A stretch of 64,000 nucleotides of DNA from UBA3495 sp964629875 (GTDB taxonomy: Bacteria > Chloroflexota > Dehalococcoidia > Lucifugimonadales > UBA3495), in the NCBI GenBank assembly GCA_964629875.1, contig CAZVRK010000001.1:62001-126000 (forward strand). Direction: 5' to 3'. Positions within the stretch are counted from its first letter, which is position 1, and each line of letters opens with the position of its first letter. Shown piece by piece: positions 61,474-64,000 of this stretch. The notes under the pieces were generated by a model, which saw nothing but the letters and a program-made list of their open reading frames with translations, made no database searches and was not told the origin of the DNA. A program made the position numbers and the translations under genes.

Positions 61474-61746
61474 TAGTGAATGCCTCCTCCAAGTTAACGG
61501 ATGACCAAGGTTTCCACATTATTACCCAACGCATATCAACTAGCAAATTCGTCCCCGTGATACGCTAACTGTTATACTGCCTCGAGTTTTACACCAGGCC
61601 AAATTACCGCAACCTTATTTTAGAAGACATTCATATATTGAACGCGATTTCTTGAAGAGAGAATACCAATAGAAATAAATCAACATACAACTAGATCCAT
61701 TATCCGGCATGCTCCTTGGGGACCGTTAGCAGTCTCGATCGGCGTA

Positions 61747-62400
61747 ATGCTCTTTCTCAGTAGCATGGCGATAGTTCTGCTGTCTTTAAGTAGATTATTC
61801 CAACGGGACGACGGATTCTCGGAGGTGCTACTCAGTCTCTTAATGGGACTAATAATCATAGGTATAGTATGCTTCCCAACAAAAATAATTTACCGATGTT
61901 CATGGGAAGACTTTGGTATACGTCTGCCGAACTCGCCGGTCATTATCTGGTCTGCGTTGTCTGTTATAACGGTATTATTATTTCTTGGATTCGTAGTTGG
62001 ATACTCCCAAATAGTCTCCTTACTTGGCTGGACCATACTACTTCCACCAGACGTTTCGGACATAATAGCTGTCCCACATGGCAATATCGCAATAGCCACA
62101 TTTTGCATGATAGGTCTGTGGACTCCATTTACAGAGGAGTTATTATTTCGAGGTTTTATTTTCTCAGGCCTGCGATCTCGACTAGGCCTGCATCTTTCGG
62201 TAATCATAACCTCTCTGTTGTTCAGCGGCATGCATGCACATGTAGGTGTCTTAATCCCAACATTTGCAATGAGCATATTACTGACATATCTATATCGGCT
62301 CTCTAACTCAATTTGGCCATGTGTATTAGCTCACAGTATTAACAACTGCCTCACCTTAGCTATAACCTTTATCCCTGTATGGACATCAATAGCCGCTTAG
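61747..62400 (+). CDS. CPBP family intramembrane glutamic endopeptidase
   Basis: The 217-residue membrane protein has the Abi/CPBP motifs PFTEELLFRGFIFSGLRSRLG (EExxxR with the catalytic Glu), SGMHAHVG (His) and LAHSINN (His and Asn). About six hydrophobic segments are present. It cleaves proteins in the membrane or processes prenylated substrates. The frame upstream of ATG 61747 stays open to 61642 and reads RSIIRHAPWGPLAVSIGV, so the true start may lie earlier, yet it has no ATG, GTG or TTG there; an ATA or ATT start is possible. Standalone. Confidence 0.8.
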   Translation: MLFLSSMAIVLLSLSRLFQRDDGFSEVLLSLLMGLIIIGIVCFPTKIIYRCSWEDFGIRLPNSPVIIWSALSVITVLLFLGFVVGYSQIVSLLGWTILLPPDVSDIIAVPHGNIAIATFCMIGLWTPFTEELLFRGFIFSGLRSRLGLHLSVIITSLLFSGMHAHVGVLIPTFAMSILLTYLYRLSNSIWPCVLAHSINNCLTLAITFIPVWTSIAA

Positions 62401-62430
62401 TGTAGATTGACTGGGTTGAGGTAGAGAGCG

Positions 62431-63225
62431 GTGGACCGAGTATCAGAAACTTTTAGATCTATAAGAGAAACCGGACGTACCGGTTTGGTTACATACATTA
62501 CATCCGGATTCCCTAGCCTCGATATAACCACAAAGATCATTCCTGTTCTAGTTGAGAACGGAGCAGACATTATCGAACTGGGGATACCCTTTAGCGACCC
62601 TTTAGCTGATGGCCCTGTGATACAGGAATCAACTAACATAGCGCTCCAAAACGGAGTTACGATTGATGATTGTTTAGATCTCGTCGAGTCTGTTCGCGAA
62701 GATATACCAACGACCCCTCTCATCCTAATGGGTTACTACAACCCAATCTTTAATTACGGTATTCCAGAATTTACCTCCAAATGTGCCGCAGTGGGCGTAG
62801 ACGGACTCATAGTCGTAGATCTACCATGGGAGGAAATCACTCCTCTTCGGATGGCATGCCGTGAGCATGAGATCCGCATCATTCCTCTCTTGGCTCCCAC
62901 TAGCGCTGACGAGCGCATCACTGACACCATCAACGTAGGGTCAGGATTCATTTACTGCGTAAGTGTTACTGGAGTTACTGGATCTAGGCAAGATGTCTCG
63001 AATCGTGGAATGGAACTAATCCACCGCGTTAAGGATCACACATCATTGCCCCTAGCCGTCGGTTTTGGGATATCAACTCGGGAACATGTGATAGAAGTAT
63101 GCAAGGAAGCGGATGCTGCAGTCGTAGGCAGCGCGCTCATCCGTGCGATGCTAGACTCTTCGCAGGAGCAGATTATCGCAAACGTGGCTGATCTGGTTTC
63201 AAATCTATCCGGTATGAAGTCTTAG
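62431..63225 (+). CDS. trpA: Tryptophan synthase alpha subunit
   Basis: The 264-residue TIM barrel has the catalytic Glu in GADIIELGIPFSDPLADGPV, the catalytic Asp in GLIVVDLPWEE, the loop YCVSVTGVTGSR and the phosphate-binding VGFGISTREH. It cleaves indole-glycerol phosphate to indole. Start GTG 62431, after GAGGTAGAGAG. The trpB gene is not adjacent upstream, where a CPBP protease lies, and aroH follows. The unit therefore mixes the tryptophan branch with the tyrosine/phenylalanine branch. Confidence 0.95.
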   Translation: MDRVSETFRSIRETGRTGLVTYITSGFPSLDITTKIIPVLVENGADIIELGIPFSDPLADGPVIQESTNIALQNGVTIDDCLDLVESVREDIPTTPLILMGYYNPIFNYGIPEFTSKCAAVGVDGLIVVDLPWEEITPLRMACREHEIRIIPLLAPTSADERITDTINVGSGFIYCVSVTGVTGSRQDVSNRGMELIHRVKDHTSLPLAVGFGISTREHVIEVCKEADAAVVGSALIRAMLDSSQEQIIANVADLVSNLSGMKS

Positions 63226-63235
63226 GAAGAATGCA

Positions 63236-63604
63236 ATGACAGAGTGTAGAGGCATACGCGGTGCTACCCGGGCGTCCGGAAATACAGCAGATGAAATATA
63301 CGGAGCTACCAAAGAACTACTTACTGCATTAATTGAAAGTAATCAGCTCGAAGAATCCAAAGTTGCTACTGTATTTTTCACTGTCACAGAGGACTTAGAT
63401 GCGGTCTTTCCAGCCGCCGCTGCCCGACAACTCGGGTGGAATAGTACGGCATTGATGTGCGCTCGTGAAATACCGGTGCCAGATAGCATGCTTGGTTGTA
63501 TACGGGTATTAATTCTATACAACACAGACACCCCACAATCCGAGGTAACAAACATCTATTTGAACGGGACCGATGCTCTTCGTTCCCAGGGAATTCCCGA
63601 ATAA
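63236..63604 (+). CDS. aroH: Chorismate mutase, monofunctional AroH type
   Basis: The 122-residue protein matches the AroH (Bacillus subtilis type) fold. It shows RGIRGATRASGNTADEIYGATKELL at the start with the substrate-binding Arg of the RGIRGAT motif, FTVTEDLDAVFPAAAARQLGW, and CAREIPVPDSML with the second Arg. It converts chorismate to prephenate for Tyr and Phe. The start is 10 bp after trpA, so it is in the same transcript. It complements tyrA at 41154. Confidence 0.93.
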   Translation: MTECRGIRGATRASGNTADEIYGATKELLTALIESNQLEESKVATVFFTVTEDLDAVFPAAAARQLGWNSTALMCAREIPVPDSMLGCIRVLILYNTDTPQSEVTNIYLNGTDALRSQGIPE

Positions 63605-63645
63605 CAGAATTCAGATTTTCCCTAGCACTTCGTCCGGGAACCTAA

Positions 63646-63675
63646 TTGACAGTCCCCGGCACTATCTCGTATAAT
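63646..63675 (+). promoter_or_regulatory. Consensus promoter of the aromatic attenuator-aroF unit
   Basis: TTGACA (63646-63651) and TATAAT (63670-63675) are both perfect, 18 bp apart. A start near 63681-63683 puts the first transcribed base at, or 1-2 nt before, the leader peptide ATG. Confidence 0.85.
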
Positions 63676-63682
63676 GCCACAG

Positions 63683-63763
63683 ATGTTTAACTTGTTGGGT
63701 TCTTACGGCTACTATTACAACTTTACCGATACATACTATGTCGGCGGAGTTTTGGTGCTATAG
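63683..63763 (+). CDS. Tyr/Phe-rich attenuation leader peptide
   Basis: ATG 63683 opens 26 codons encoding MFNLLGSYGYYYNFTDTYY followed by VGGVLVL. Six Tyr (8, 10, 11, 12, 18, 19) and two Phe (2, 14) fall in 26 residues. No Shine-Dalgarno is possible since the predicted start site is 0-2 nt before the ATG, so it is read as a leaderless message. The last codons GGA GTT TTG GTG (63746-63757) form the 5' arm of an antiterminator, so ribosome position decides transcription of aroF. Responds most likely to Tyr-tRNA supply. Confidence 0.85.
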   Translation: MFNLLGSYGYYYNFTDTYYVGGVLVL

Positions 63764-63820
63764 AAACCATCCTGAAGTCAGAAATACACCAAAACCCCAG
63801 CCACTAAGGTTGGGGTTTTT
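63746..63820 (+). terminator. Attenuator: antiterminator/terminator switch before aroF
   Basis: Terminator: AAACCCCAGCC (63792-63802) pairs with GGTTGGGGTTT (63808-63818) around an ACTAA loop and runs into Ts. Antiterminator: GGAGTTTTGGTG (63746-63757) pairs with CACCAAAACCCC (63787-63798) at 11 of 12 positions and takes the 5' half of the terminator stem. The two are mutually exclusive. A ribosome stalled on the Tyr codons leaves the antiterminator free, whereas one at the stop codon (63761) covers its 5' arm and allows termination. A small hairpin at 63726-63744 also touches the last Tyr codons. Confidence 0.85.
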
Positions 63821-63899
63821 GTTTCAGAGTTAACACAATTCTGGTAGTTGTTAAACAAAACCACAAAAAATATTACGATATTAGCGAGAGGAGTCTACT

Positions 63900-64000
63900 G
63901 TGCAGTCGTCATCAACAAGGGATGTACACGTAATGGATACACAACCTTTAATCACACCCATACAGTTAATTAAGGAAATTCCCATCTCAGACAAAGCCAA
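63900..64000 (+). CDS. aroF: DAHP synthase (AroF/AroG class I), 3' end cut by window
   Basis: GTG 63900 with GAGAGGAG upstream opens a frame running off the window: VQSSSTRDVHVMDTQPLITP then IQLIKEIPISDKA. It resembles the N-terminus of AroF-type 3-deoxy-7-phosphoheptulonate synthase (NVHITDE-x4-MTPEQLK-like stretch), which makes the first shikimate-pathway intermediate from PEP and erythrose 4-phosphate. An alternative start is ATG 63933. The Tyr/Phe leader upstream matches tyrosine-regulated AroF in enterics. Only about 33 residues are visible, so the call is tentative but context supports it. Confidence 0.7.
   Translation, partial: MQSSSTRDVHVMDTQPLITPIQLIKEIPISDKA

Overview
The window is a dense, about 64 kb bacterial chromosome segment of moderate GC with short intergenic gaps. 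It has no rRNA, no tRNA, no CRISPR array and no transposase that I can see. The gene content fits a marine SAR202-type Chloroflexota. It has several luciferase-like flavin enzymes, family III CoA-transferases, GMC oxidoreductases, carboxymuconolactone-decarboxylase-like proteins, short-chain dehydrogenases, metallo-beta-lactamase proteins, an RraA-like protein, DUF1800 and PAC2. The taxon is an inference from paralogue make-up; nothing here is a phylogenetic marker of that clade by itself. Many starts are TTG or GTG with clear Shine-Dalgarno sequences.

Layout. 1-7.7 kb: an MFS exporter (cut by the window edge), a CNNM/CorC-type membrane protein, a DUF35 + SCP2-thiolase pair, a small HAD protein and two CaiB/BaiF CoA-transferases. 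7.7-9.4 kb: an isolated dnaA behind a promoter with a perfect palindrome. 9.4-33.7 kb: a long catabolic stretch of flavin monooxygenases, a ThDP enzyme, two GMC oxidoreductases, a phosphotriesterase-like hydrolase, amidohydrolase, CMD proteins, MmgE/PrpD, an aldolase-dehydrogenase fusion, SDRs and MBL proteins, presumably degrading diverse organic compounds. Inside it lies a glutaredoxin-DinB fusion with an in-frame TGA exactly at the first redox Cys. 33.8-39.5 kb: a TlpA-like lipoprotein, a cobalamin/radical-SAM-like protein that has lost its cluster cysteines, a PPi-type phosphofructokinase, DUF1800 and an NHL protein. 39.5-49.5 kb: CMD, RraA, tyrA-gmk-lipA, HAD, MBL, amidohydrolase, polyprenyl synthase and metG.

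49.5-55.1 kb: a leucine-specifying T-box leader controls ilvB-ilvN-ilvC-(small ORF)-leuA, the branched-chain amino-acid operon. 55.1-61.5 kb: a minus-strand run with phosphodiesterase, LLM oxidoreductase, an unknown protein, otsA (trehalose), HAD, amidase and its small partner subunit. 61.7-64 kb: CPBP protease, trpA, aroH, then a Tyr/Phe-rich leader peptide with a textbook attenuator in front of a DAHP synthase cut by the window edge.

The most notable items are the candidate selenocysteine glutaredoxin-DinB fusion at 29496-30257 with a SECIS-like hairpin, and the aromatic amino-acid attenuator at 63646-63820 whose leader peptide appears to be translated from a leaderless start. Next come the radical-SAM-like protein without its CxxxCxxC motif and the diverged Walker A of the orphan DnaA.
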